64,000 bases of DNA from JADCRZ01 sp965200945 (lineage in GTDB: Bacteria; Bacteroidota; Bacteroidia; Chitinophagales; Chitinophagaceae), in NCBI GenBank assembly GCA_965200945.1, contig OZ241749.1, positions 868,001-932,000 on the forward strand, in the 5' to 3' direction. Below, in pieces: positions 45,407 through 52,117 of this stretch. A program made the translations under genes and the position numbers. Below the pieces are notes generated by a model that worked only from the letters and a program-made list of their open reading frames with translations, was not told where the DNA came from and made no database searches. Each line of letters opens with the position of its first letter. Position 1 is the first letter of the stretch.

Positions 45407-45432
45407 CTTCTTTTTTGTGCCCAAAAAAGAAG
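45407..45432. repeat. Perfect 11-bp hairpin after DUF4159 gene
   Basis: CTTCTTTTTTG and CAAAAAAGAAG are exact complements around TGCC, eight bases after the stop of the DUF4159 gene. It could end that transcript, but the stem is AT-rich. The string resembles widespread T-rich intergenic repeats. Confidence 0.5.
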
Positions 45433-45483
45433 CAAAAAAGGCTTGGCTGTTGAAATGGGGCTAAAATTTACTCTATTGCGCGG

Positions 45484-45570
45484 GCAACGGACATGGTTTT
45501 ATTCGGAAGTGGTAGGGGTTTGGGCCTTTGCATGGAGGGGCTTTGGAATAAAGCCAGGCGTGTCCGTTGC
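45484..45570. repeat. Inverted repeat with nested hairpin
   Basis: GCAACGGACA (45484-45493) and TGTCCGTTGC (45561-45570) are exact complements 67 bases apart. Inside lies GGCTTT-GGAAT-AAAGCC (45539-45555). The size and ends resemble a miniature inverted-repeat element or a structured transcript, but no target duplication was seen. Confidence 0.45.
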
Positions 45571-45830
45571 ACCAAATGGCCGCCTGCGGCAGGCTATTTG
45601 ATCTCGCTCCATTCCGTAAATTTCTTCACGCCCCATTTCAAAGGCCGGGGAGAGAAGAGAGAAACAATAGGAAAGGATGGAAAAAAGAGAGCAAGCCGTT
45701 ACGCGGTAGCTTCCTAAATCACCTCCCGGGAGGGATAGGGGTGGGTTAAAGCCGCACCCACAGAGGGTATGCAGCCCTTGCATCCACAAGCACTCTGTCA
45801 CCAGCCCCCTCAACCGCCCCCTCAACGCCC

Positions 45831-45905
45831 TTGTCGTCTTCGCCTGGCGCAAACGCGCACTTACACTCACAACCTCTTGCTGCGCCTGAGCGGGGATCTA
45901 AGCGG
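45831..45905. repeat. Dispersed intergenic repeat, copy 2 (pairs with 9240-9314)
   Basis: Gap-free 75-base match to 9240-9314 with about 56 identities by my count; the conserved core ends in GCTGCGCCTG and ATCTAAGCGG. It is in the same orientation as copy 1 in this window. Confidence 0.6.
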
Positions 45906-45988
45906 GGAATCGCTGTCTTTTGTCTGAACGTGAAAAGAGCCTGATTAGCCTGATGAGCGATGACTACATGCGGCTCATTTTCCCGCCA

Positions 45989-46044
45989 GGCGTGCCACCG
46001 GGCCGCCGGCATTTCTGACTCCATCAACACGACTGTGGCACGCC
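45989..46044. repeat. GGCGTGCCAC / GTGGCACGCC palindromic pair
   Basis: GGCGTGCCAC (45989-45998) and GTGGCACGCC (46035-46044) are exact complements separated by 36 bases. The arms are identical to the outer stem of the hairpin at 34032-34064, so this looks like an expanded or decayed member of the same family. Confidence 0.55.
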
Positions 46045-46296
46045 GTCGCCGCTCGCAAGGAAGACACTCCGCATCCACACATAAAACCCAATAACCGGGA
46101 ATCCTTCAATCCCTTAGTACTTATATCATGGTTCAGGCAAACAGCACGAAGCAGCACAAAACGCAACCACTCCTCAGCCAACTTCACAAAAGCGGCCTGA
46201 ACCCTGTTCCAATACACCAGGCAACCGGCAGCGAAACTGCAAAGAGACCCTGTATTGAAGTAAAAGGATAAAATTGCCTTTGCAACCAGAAAAAGC

Positions 46297-46326
46297 TTCG
46301 TTTTCTGCTTTTTACCCTTATTTTTG
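46297..46326 (+). promoter_or_regulatory. Possible pdhA promoter
   Basis: TTCG (46297-46300) and TATTTTTG (46319-46326), 18 bases apart; the second is an exact TAnnTTTG box. Transcription would begin near 46333, which supports the GTG start at 46346 and excludes the longer frame from 46274. Confidence 0.45.
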
Positions 46327-46345
46327 CCGCTCTAAAATTCAAGCA

Positions 46346-47341
46346 GTGCCAACAAATTTTTCGAAGGAAACTTACTTGCAATGGTATGAGTTGATGCAGC
46401 GTATCCGGCAGTTTGAGCTGGCTGCAGAAGAAAAATACAAGATGGAAGGAAAGATCCGCGGATTTTTTCACGCCTACGTAGGGCAGGAAGCGATTGCCGC
46501 CGGCTGTATCTCGGCCACCCGCCAGATGGATCCGTTCATCACCGGTTACCGCGACCACGGTCTGGCCATCGCCAAAGGCATTGATATGAACTCCTGTATG
46601 GCCGAACTCTACGGCAAAGCCACCGGCTGTGCAAAAGGAAAAGGGGGCAGCATGCATTTCTTCGGGGTCGACAAAGGATTTTTTGGTGGTCATGGTATTG
46701 TAGGTGCACAGATCGGTACCGGAGCAGGGCTTGGATTTGCAGAAAAATATAAGGGTACAGACAATGTTTGCCTGACCTTCTTCGGCGATGGCGCCGCCCG
46801 CCAGGGCATGCTCCACGAAACATTCAATATGGCCATGACCTGGAAAATTCCGGTCGTATTCATATGCGAGAACAACAACTATGCAATGGGTACCTCGGTG
46901 GAAAGAACTTCCAACGTGGTTGATATCTATAAGCTGGCCGATGCCTACGACATGCCCTACGATACGATCGACGGGATGAGTCCGGAAGCTGTTTACGAAA
47001 GCGTCAGCCGGGCCGTAGAACGCGGTCGCAAGGGCGATGGCCCTACACTGATCGAAATAAAGACCTACCGCTACAAGGGCCACTCCATCAGCGATCCCCA
47101 GAAATACCGCACCAAGGAAGAAGTGGACGAATACCGCCAGCGCGACCCGATCGAAAAAGTGTCAATGACCATGCTGGATAGCCAGTTTGCCACACAGGAA
47201 GAGATCGATGCCATCAACAAACGCATCGACGAGGAAGTGGCCGCCGCGGTGAAATTTGCGGAAGAATCTCCGTTCCCGTCCGAAGACGAATTGCTGAAGG
47301 ACGTATATGTTGACCAGAATTATCCGTTTATAATGGGCTAA
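46346..47341 (+). CDS. pdhA: Pyruvate dehydrogenase E1 component, alpha subunit
   Basis: 331 residues from a GTG at 46346; ThDP-dependent decarboxylation of pyruvate in the PDH complex. The ThDP/Mg motif is FFGDGAARQGMLHETFNMA with ENNNYAMGTS; KGKGGSMHFF and RYKGHSISDPQKYRTKEE (phosphorylation-loop region) are also family blocks. The GTG gives MPTNFSKETYLQWYELMQRI, matching known PdhA N-termini; the frame opens earlier at a TTG (46274), but that lies upstream of the likely promoter. pdhB and the E2 gene are not adjacent; the next gene is a TPR protein. Confidence 0.94.
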   Translation: MPTNFSKETYLQWYELMQRIRQFELAAEEKYKMEGKIRGFFHAYVGQEAIAAGCISATRQMDPFITGYRDHGLAIAKGIDMNSCMAELYGKATGCAKGKGGSMHFFGVDKGFFGGHGIVGAQIGTGAGLGFAEKYKGTDNVCLTFFGDGAARQGMLHETFNMAMTWKIPVVFICENNNYAMGTSVERTSNVVDIYKLADAYDMPYDTIDGMSPEAVYESVSRAVERGRKGDGPTLIEIKTYRYKGHSISDPQKYRTKEEVDEYRQRDPIEKVSMTMLDSQFATQEEIDAINKRIDEEVAAAVKFAEESPFPSEDELLKDVYVDQNYPFIMG

Positions 47342-47388
47342 ACCCCGCCTGGCTTATTCAGGCTGTTCTTATCATAACTTTCACTTAC

Positions 47389-48102
47389 ATGATTTCAGAC
47401 AAAAAAAATACGATCGACGAGTCGCTGTCAGAATTTTCCACACCTGATTCCGGCAACTTCATGGACTCTGCCACCCTGCTCTGGGAAAAATATAAAAAAC
47501 CGCTGCTCATAGGTCTTGGAGCCGTGGTGCTGGTCATCGGCGGACTGATCGCATACCACGAGCTTATTTCCGAACCCAACGAACGCAAGGCCAGCGAGGC
47601 CATGTTCAGGGCACAGCAGTACTTCGACCAAGATTCTGTTCGCATGGCGCTGAACGGCGACAACATCAACCTCGGTTTTCTAAAGGTGATCTCCAAATAC
47701 GGCGGTACCAAATCTGCCAATCTCGCCCACTTCTATGCCGGTTATTGTTACCTGAAGCTGGGAGATTACAACAATGCCGTAACACAGCTCAAAGATTTCT
47801 CCACCAGCTCCAAACAGGTTGAAGCCCGTGCTACCTCTTTGCTTGGTGATGCCTACAGTGAACAGGGTAAAAAAGAAGATGCGGCCGAAATGTACAGCAA
47901 GGCCGGTAAGATGTTTGAAAAAGACGATTACAATTCTCCGGAATACCTGTTCAAAGCCGGCTATCTTTATGAGAGCCTCGGCAAGAACAAGGAAGCGATC
48001 GAACATTACAAACTGATCAAGCAAAAATATTCCAAGACCGAACGCGGTTTCGAAATCGATAAATACCTGGCGCGGCTGGGTGAAACCGGAACGGATCAAT
48101 AA
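47389..48102 (+). CDS. Membrane-anchored tetratricopeptide repeat protein
   Basis: 237 residues. One membrane helix near the N-terminus (PLLIGLGAVVLVIGGLIAYH, about 38-57) follows a short cytoplasmic part, and the rest is TPR-like helical pairs (NLAHFYAGYCYLKLGDYNNA, EYLFKAGYLYESLGKNKEAI). The topology is that of YfgM/Tol-Pal-associated TPR proteins. It lies nine bases upstream of ribH, an arrangement I recall as common in Bacteroidota; its role is unknown. Confidence 0.88.
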   Translation: MISDKKNTIDESLSEFSTPDSGNFMDSATLLWEKYKKPLLIGLGAVVLVIGGLIAYHELISEPNERKASEAMFRAQQYFDQDSVRMALNGDNINLGFLKVISKYGGTKSANLAHFYAGYCYLKLGDYNNAVTQLKDFSTSSKQVEARATSLLGDAYSEQGKKEDAAEMYSKAGKMFEKDDYNSPEYLFKAGYLYESLGKNKEAIEHYKLIKQKYSKTERGFEIDKYLARLGETGTDQ

Positions 48103-48111
48103 TTTACGATC

Positions 48112-48630
48112 ATGGCTGATATCAGCAACAGCACCTTACTAAAGAACACAGGCATTCCCCAACAGGATGCCTGTGTCGTTATCGTGAAAACCGAATGGAA
48201 CGCGGCCATCGTGGATGAGCTGGAAAAGGGTTGCCTGCAGTCACTGCAAGAAAGCGGTGTGAGCAAGATCTTTACCTGCCTTGTGCCTGGCGCGTTCGAG
48301 ATCCCGTTTGCAATCAAGGCAAGTTGGGAGGCCGCCAAATATTCCGACAACCGGCCGAAAGCCTTTATAGCCCTGGGTTGCGTGATCCGCGGAGATACCC
48401 CGCATTTCGATTACGTATGCAAGGGCGTCACCGACGGCATCATCCTGCTGAACCAGGCTCTTCCCGTACCAACCATATTCGGGATCCTCACGGTCGATAA
48501 TGAGCAGCAGGCGATCGACCGGATAGGTGGCAAGCACGGACACAAAGGCCAGGAAGCCGCAGTTACGGCACTCAAGATGATCGCCTTCCAGGAGTTCGTC
48601 ACAACCACTTCGCTGAAAATACCTATATAG
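48112..48630 (+). CDS. ribH: 6,7-dimethyl-8-ribityllumazine synthase
   Basis: 172 residues; penultimate step of riboflavin synthesis, condensing the 5-amino-6-ribitylaminouracil with 3,4-dihydroxybutanone phosphate. Motifs: VKTEWNAAIVDEL, VPGAFEIPFAIK, ALGCVIRGDTPHFDYVC (with the catalytic His) and PTIFGILTVDNEQQAIDR. The C-terminal tail is slightly longer than average. A small hairpin (GGAGCC-GGAC-GGCTCC, 48630-48645) follows the stop. Confidence 0.96.
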   Translation: MADISNSTLLKNTGIPQQDACVVIVKTEWNAAIVDELEKGCLQSLQESGVSKIFTCLVPGAFEIPFAIKASWEAAKYSDNRPKAFIALGCVIRGDTPHFDYVCKGVTDGIILLNQALPVPTIFGILTVDNEQQAIDRIGGKHGHKGQEAAVTALKMIAFQEFVTTTSLKIPI

Positions 48631-48660
48631 GAGCCGGACGGCTCCGGTAATTACACCCGC

Positions 48661-49380
48661 ATGGATGTTCAACTGTTTATTCCGTGTTTCATCGACCAGC
48701 TGTATCCTGAAACGGCCTTCAGCATGGTGCAGGTGCTGGAGGAGGCCGGGTGCAACGTACAGTACAATGGCAAGCAGACCTGCTGCGGACAGCCCGCCTT
48801 CAACGCGGGGTTTCGCGGTCAAGCTGCAGATATTTGCCGGAAATTTTTGACAGATTTCGACGGAGCGGACTATATCGTTGCCCCGAGCGCTTCCTGCGTG
48901 GGGTTTGTAAAAAATTATTATGCTACGGTACTGGAAGATGCTACGCTCCTCACCGGAATAAACGATGTGGGTGGCCGCATCCATGAGTTCTCGGAGTTCC
49001 TCGTAACCGTATTGCAGGTGACCGAACTGGGCGCCGTACTCCATGGCAAGGCCACCTATCATGATTCCTGCGCCGCTCTCCGCGAGTGCCGGATCAAAAC
49101 CGAACCGCGCACCCTGCTCCAGAACGTGCAGGGCCTCGAGCTCATCGAAATGAATGAGGTCGAAACCTGCTGCGGATTCGGTGGCACATTCTCCGTCAAG
49201 TTCGAACCTATCTCTATCGCAATGGCCGACCAAAAAGTAAACCACGCCCTCGCAACCGGCGCCGAATTGATCATATCTACCGACCATTCATGCCTGATGC
49301 ACCTCGATGGCTATATCCGGCATCAAAATCTGCCTTTGAGAACGATGCACATCGCAGATGTATTGGCCTCAAAGAGGTGA
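48661..49380 (+). CDS. LutA/YkgE-like cysteine-rich (CCG-domain) protein
   Basis: 239 residues with two CCG (DUF224) domains: FIPCFID ... KQTCCGQPAFNAGF (about 8-51) and HDSCAALRECR ... VETCCGFGGTFS. This is the LutA/GlcF-type subunit of lactate or glycolate oxidation, which likely binds an Fe-S cofactor and passes electrons to a membrane quinone pathway. LutB and LutC are not next to it. It starts 30 bases after ribH on the same strand. Confidence 0.9.
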   Translation: MDVQLFIPCFIDQLYPETAFSMVQVLEEAGCNVQYNGKQTCCGQPAFNAGFRGQAADICRKFLTDFDGADYIVAPSASCVGFVKNYYATVLEDATLLTGINDVGGRIHEFSEFLVTVLQVTELGAVLHGKATYHDSCAALRECRIKTEPRTLLQNVQGLELIEMNEVETCCGFGGTFSVKFEPISIAMADQKVNHALATGAELIISTDHSCLMHLDGYIRHQNLPLRTMHIADVLASKR

Positions 49381-49458
49381 TTGTTGATCTGTATGCTCGG
49401 GTTTGTATTAGGATGTGCTATACTCAATCCTGGTTCCGACAAAAGGCAGTAGACGTCA

Positions 49459-50121
49459 CTAGCCCTCTTTCACCTTCTCCACTTCAAATCCCGAAACCAT
49501 CGATCTGAAATTGTTCCAGCCGGCGCGAAGGACCTGGAGGATATGGATGATGAAAAAGAGGCAGTAGCCGATGGTGAGTATGAAATGGATGATACGGGCG
49601 GAAGTGTAACCGCCCAGGAGCCAGCAAAGCCAGTAGAGTTGGACCGGTTTGTAAATGGCAAGTCCGCTCGCGAGCGAGCCGAACCCCATTAAAATGACGG
49701 CTGTGTAGGCGATCTTCTGGGCACCGTTGTACTTGACCTGTGGTGGCGGGGTCTTGCGGATTCTGAGGTCGTGAAGAACCACCAGCCAGGCTTCTTTGAA
49801 AGAATGTTTGTCTGGCATCAAGAACCGCCATTCACCCGAAATGATGGTATACAGCACGTAGAGGATGCCATTGATGATGAACAGCCACATGAAAAGAAAA
49901 TGATAGGCCATGCCTTCTGCCAGTCGGAAAGGGATGTTGAGGGCCTTGTAGAATGAATCCGGAAAAAATTTCAGCAGGGTGGTTGATCCAAAGCCGATGC
50001 GGTATACATCATTGGCCCAGTAGATCAGCAGTCCGCTCCAGATCATGATGCCGAGCACAGGAAAATTCACCCAGTGAAACCAACGGATCGCGAGTAGATG
50101 CTTTTGTATGATCTTCTTCAT
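49459..50121 (-). CDS. b-type cytochrome, thiosulfate reductase/YedZ-like membrane subunit
   Basis: 220 residues with four to five hydrophobic helices. Candidate haem ligands are His17 (IRWFHWVNFPVLG), a His in EGMAYHFLFMWLF (about 74) and two His in ARIIHFILTIGYCLFFIIH (about 184-200), the cytochrome b561/PhsC-type pattern. Such proteins usually serve a molybdopterin oxidoreductase, but none is encoded next to it. A structured minus-strand RNA with a terminator lies 99-335 bases upstream of its start. Confidence 0.85.
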   Translation of the reverse strand: MKKIIQKHLLAIRWFHWVNFPVLGIMIWSGLLIYWANDVYRIGFGSTTLLKFFPDSFYKALNIPFRLAEGMAYHFLFMWLFIINGILYVLYTIISGEWRFLMPDKHSFKEAWLVVLHDLRIRKTPPPQVKYNGAQKIAYTAVILMGFGSLASGLAIYKPVQLYWLCWLLGGYTSARIIHFILTIGYCLFFIIHILQVLRAGWNNFRSMVSGFEVEKVKEG

Positions 50122-50219
50122 ATTGAATGCCCCGGTGATCGGTTTGTATGTAAAATGGCAGGAAGCTCCGGATCTAAAAATAAGACTTATTAGGTGGAAG
50201 ATAACGGGAGGGGACAGAC

Positions 50220-50250
50220 AAAAAAAGGCCAGCCATAAAAAGGGCCGGCC
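50220..50250 (-). terminator. Intrinsic terminator of the structured RNA
   Basis: On the minus strand, GGCCGGCC (50250-50243) pairs with GGCTGGCC (50234-50227) in eight positions including one G-U, with an eight-base loop, and is followed by seven T. The orientation excludes either flanking gene as its source, apart from leader attenuation of the cytochrome gene. Confidence 0.8.
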
Positions 50251-50455
50251 GGTTTGAAAATCCCACTATACACCAGGTTGAATAAATACAAAAGGAAATG
50301 CCTTCCGTATTTATAATTATATGTAATCTGAACAGGGTATGAGAACCCGTTTTCCCTGTCCGAAAAAGTCGTTAATTTATCTGATCGACTCAAGCTGCCG
50401 CTGTAGGCAGATTGCAGATCAATTTAGTGTACTTACGTAGTACGTTCTACACTGG
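50220..50455 (-). ncRNA. Candidate structured RNA (standalone ncRNA or leader of the cytochrome gene)
   Basis: Read on the minus strand, five hairpins occur in series: AGTGTA/TACACT (50453-50426), a branched stem AATTGATCTG/CAGATAAATT with inner CTGCC-TACAGC-GGCAG (50424-50374), GGACAGGG/CCCTGTTC (50361-50330), ATAAATACGGAAGG/CCTTTTGTATTTAT (50314-50282), and a terminator (50250-50220). In the last three, the non-Watson-Crick positions are G-U on this strand but A-C on the other, so the RNA is read leftward. It ends 99 bases before the cytochrome start. TTTTG and TATTTCG (50508-50481) could be its promoter but are poorly spaced. I could not match it to tmRNA, RNase P, SRP or 6S. Confidence 0.5.
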
Positions 50456-50566
50456 TTTTCGGGTTTTGAATTTTTTTTGACGAAATACCTGATTCTACTT
50501 GCACAAAACGGGAGGAAAACAGGTAGATTGATGGAATCAGACCGATTACAACAAAACCGAATATTT

Positions 50567-50974
50567 ATGACTTACTGGCTGGTAAAATCTGAGCCCTCGT
50601 CGTATAGCTGGGCACAGCTCGAAAAAGACGGGGGGACCCGATGGGAGGGTGTCCGTAACTTTGCCGCCCGAAACTTTCTCCGGCAGATGAAGGAAGGCGA
50701 CCAGGTCCTTTATTACCACAGCAATGAAGGCACGGAGATCGTTGGCATTGCCGAAGTGGCGCGTGAAGCCTACCAGGATCCCACTACAGAAGACCCCAAC
50801 TGGGTAGTGGTCGACATCCGCCCGCTGCGGAAACTTGGCCGACCGGTGCCACTCAAACAAATCAAGGCAGATTCCCGGCTGTCTGACATGGCCCTGGTTC
50901 GCATCTCCCGGCTGTCGGTCCAGCCGGTCAAAGAGCAGGAGTGGGCAGTGATCATGGAGTTGGCGGAAGGATAA
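50567..50974 (+). CDS. EVE-domain protein
   Basis: 135 residues, a stand-alone EVE (PUA-like) domain, a fold thought to bind modified nucleic-acid bases. Family blocks: MTYWLVKSEPSSYSWAQL, WEGVRNFAARNFLRQMKEGD and VLYYHSNEGTEIVGIAEV. The ATG at 50567 gives the usual start; the frame is open back to 50477 but those residues do not fit. It is a conserved housekeeping protein in many bacteria, with an unclear exact role. Confidence 0.93.
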   Translation: MTYWLVKSEPSSYSWAQLEKDGGTRWEGVRNFAARNFLRQMKEGDQVLYYHSNEGTEIVGIAEVAREAYQDPTTEDPNWVVVDIRPLRKLGRPVPLKQIKADSRLSDMALVRISRLSVQPVKEQEWAVIMELAEG

Positions 50975-51340
50975 GAGGCAGGCAAGCTGGTCCAATAAAA
51001 GAACTCGGGATAGTAGTCGTCCGGAAACGGGGTAAACTGAAAGCAATGCGTTTTGGGGTATCTAACTGTTGTCTCCGGGTGAGAAATGACCTGCTAGCGG
51101 GATAAGGGGTGTTCCGGAAGATCTACAAGGTAGCCAGCCCTTTCCGGGGTTAAGTTATTTTACGCTTACTGAACAGATAGATTATCAATCGGGTATAAAA
51201 GGGTTGCCGGTCGGCCCTGCCGGATGAACGGGATCCGCAGCTGTATGCCGCCCTGGTACTGACTTTGCATAGAGATGTTTGTAAGGATCTAAGTGAAATC
51301 CTGTATAGTAAATCGGGGGCGAAATTCTTATCTTTAGCGT
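50975..51340. other. 366-base spacer with no supported gene
   Basis: No frame over a few dozen codons with a plausible product. An inverted pair CCGGAA/TTCCGG occurs near 51115-51155. The final bases carry the TATCTTTA box of the sirtuin gene. Confidence 0.4.
51329..51336 (+). promoter_or_regulatory. Possible -7 box (TATCTTTA) of the sirtuin gene
   Basis: TATCTTTA, then GCGT and the ATG at 51341; one base off TAnnTTTG and the same string as at 1091. No good -33 element was found, and the leader would be almost absent. Confidence 0.3.
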
Positions 51341-52051
51341 ATGAAACAGAAACTGGTCGTCTTGTCTGGCGCTGGTATCAGTGCAGAAAGCGGAATCAAG
51401 ACCTTCCGCGATAGTGATGGGTTATGGGAAGGATTCGATGTGGAGCAGGTGGCCACCCCGGGTGCCTGGCGAAAAAATCCGAAACTGGTGCTTGATTTCT
51501 ATAACAAGCGCCGCAGAAATGTAGCCACCGCACAGCCCAATGCTGCCCATCACGGCCTGGCTGAACTGGAAAAACACTTCGATGTTACCATCATCACCCA
51601 GAATATAGACGACCTGCACGAACGCGCCGGCTCTTCACAGGTTGTGCACCTGCACGGAGAGATCTTCAAGATGCGCAGCGAACGCAACGAGGAACTAGTG
51701 TATGAAGTGCACAACGACATGGAATGGGGCGCCAAAGCCTCCGACGGCGCGCCCCTGCGCCCGCACATCGTATGGTTCGAAGAAGAAGTGCCGATGATCA
51801 GCAAAGCCGTGGAGATCGTTCGCCAGGCCGATCTTTTTGTGGTGATAGGAACTTCCTTATATGTTTATCCCGCCGCCGGGCTCATCCGGTTCGCGCCGGT
51901 ACATATTCCAAAATTTGTGATCGACAAGCGTATCCCGCACCTTATGTCGTTGAAAAACGTGACCGAGATCGAGAAAGTAGCGAGTGAAGGGGTAGGGGAG
52001 TTGCTGCAAACGCTTCTTGAAACAAACCGGATCGAACTGAACAGCCACTGA
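51341..52051 (+). CDS. cobB: Sirtuin NAD-dependent deacylase, CobB/SIRT5-like, without zinc-binding cysteines
   Basis: 236 residues; removes acyl groups from lysine using NAD. Core motifs are present: LSGAGISAESGIKTFRD (8-24), TQNIDDLHERAGS, and HLHGEIF with the catalytic His. FYNKRRR carries the Tyr-x-x-Arg pair that gives class III sirtuins preference for succinyl or malonyl lysine. The protein has no cysteine at all, so the four-Cys zinc ribbon of most sirtuins is absent; the short loop SERNEELVYEVHNDMEWG replaces it. It stands alone. Confidence 0.92.
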   Translation: MKQKLVVLSGAGISAESGIKTFRDSDGLWEGFDVEQVATPGAWRKNPKLVLDFYNKRRRNVATAQPNAAHHGLAELEKHFDVTIITQNIDDLHERAGSSQVVHLHGEIFKMRSERNEELVYEVHNDMEWGAKASDGAPLRPHIVWFEEEVPMISKAVEIVRQADLFVVIGTSLYVYPAAGLIRFAPVHIPKFVIDKRIPHLMSLKNVTEIEKVASEGVGELLQTLLETNRIELNSH

Positions 52052-52117
52052 TCCTTCAAGCTGAAACAGGTCCGGGTTATCCGGAGAAGCAAACAGGTTC
52101 TCCATACACCTCCGGGA

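Larger units (their letters stand above)
45399..46296. other. Gene-free block rich in palindromes and dispersed repeats
   Basis: No credible gene on either strand; open frames here are GC-rich, low in conserved motifs and run through palindromes. In order: a perfect 11-bp hairpin (45407-45432), a 10-bp inverted repeat with an inner hairpin (45484-45570), GCCTGCGGCAGGC (45582-45594), CCTCCCGGGAGG (45722-45733), the 75-base repeat copy (45831-45905), and a GGCGTGCCAC/GTGGCACGCC pair (45989-46044). The last ~150 bases lead into the pdhA promoter. Confidence 0.65.
50122..50566. other. Spacer between divergent cytochrome and EVE genes, holding a structured RNA candidate
   Basis: No gene is supported on either strand. 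The central part (50220-50455) folds well as a minus-strand RNA, described separately. The remainder on each side is AT-rich and probably carries the two divergent promoters. Confidence 0.55.

Noticed and set aside
45499..45870. 123-codon minus-strand frame
   Set aside because: It runs through several palindromes and a dispersed repeat and has no recognisable domain.
46274..46345. TTG-initiated extension of pdhA
   Set aside because: The segment lies on or upstream of an exact TAnnTTTG box, and the GTG at 46346 gives the typical PdhA N-terminus.
50220..50455. Identification of the structured RNA as 6S, tmRNA, RNase P or SRP RNA
   Set aside because: It lacks the tag-peptide/tRNA-like ends of tmRNA, the conserved core of RNase P, the SRP tetraloop pattern, and the single long bubble-rich rod of 6S.
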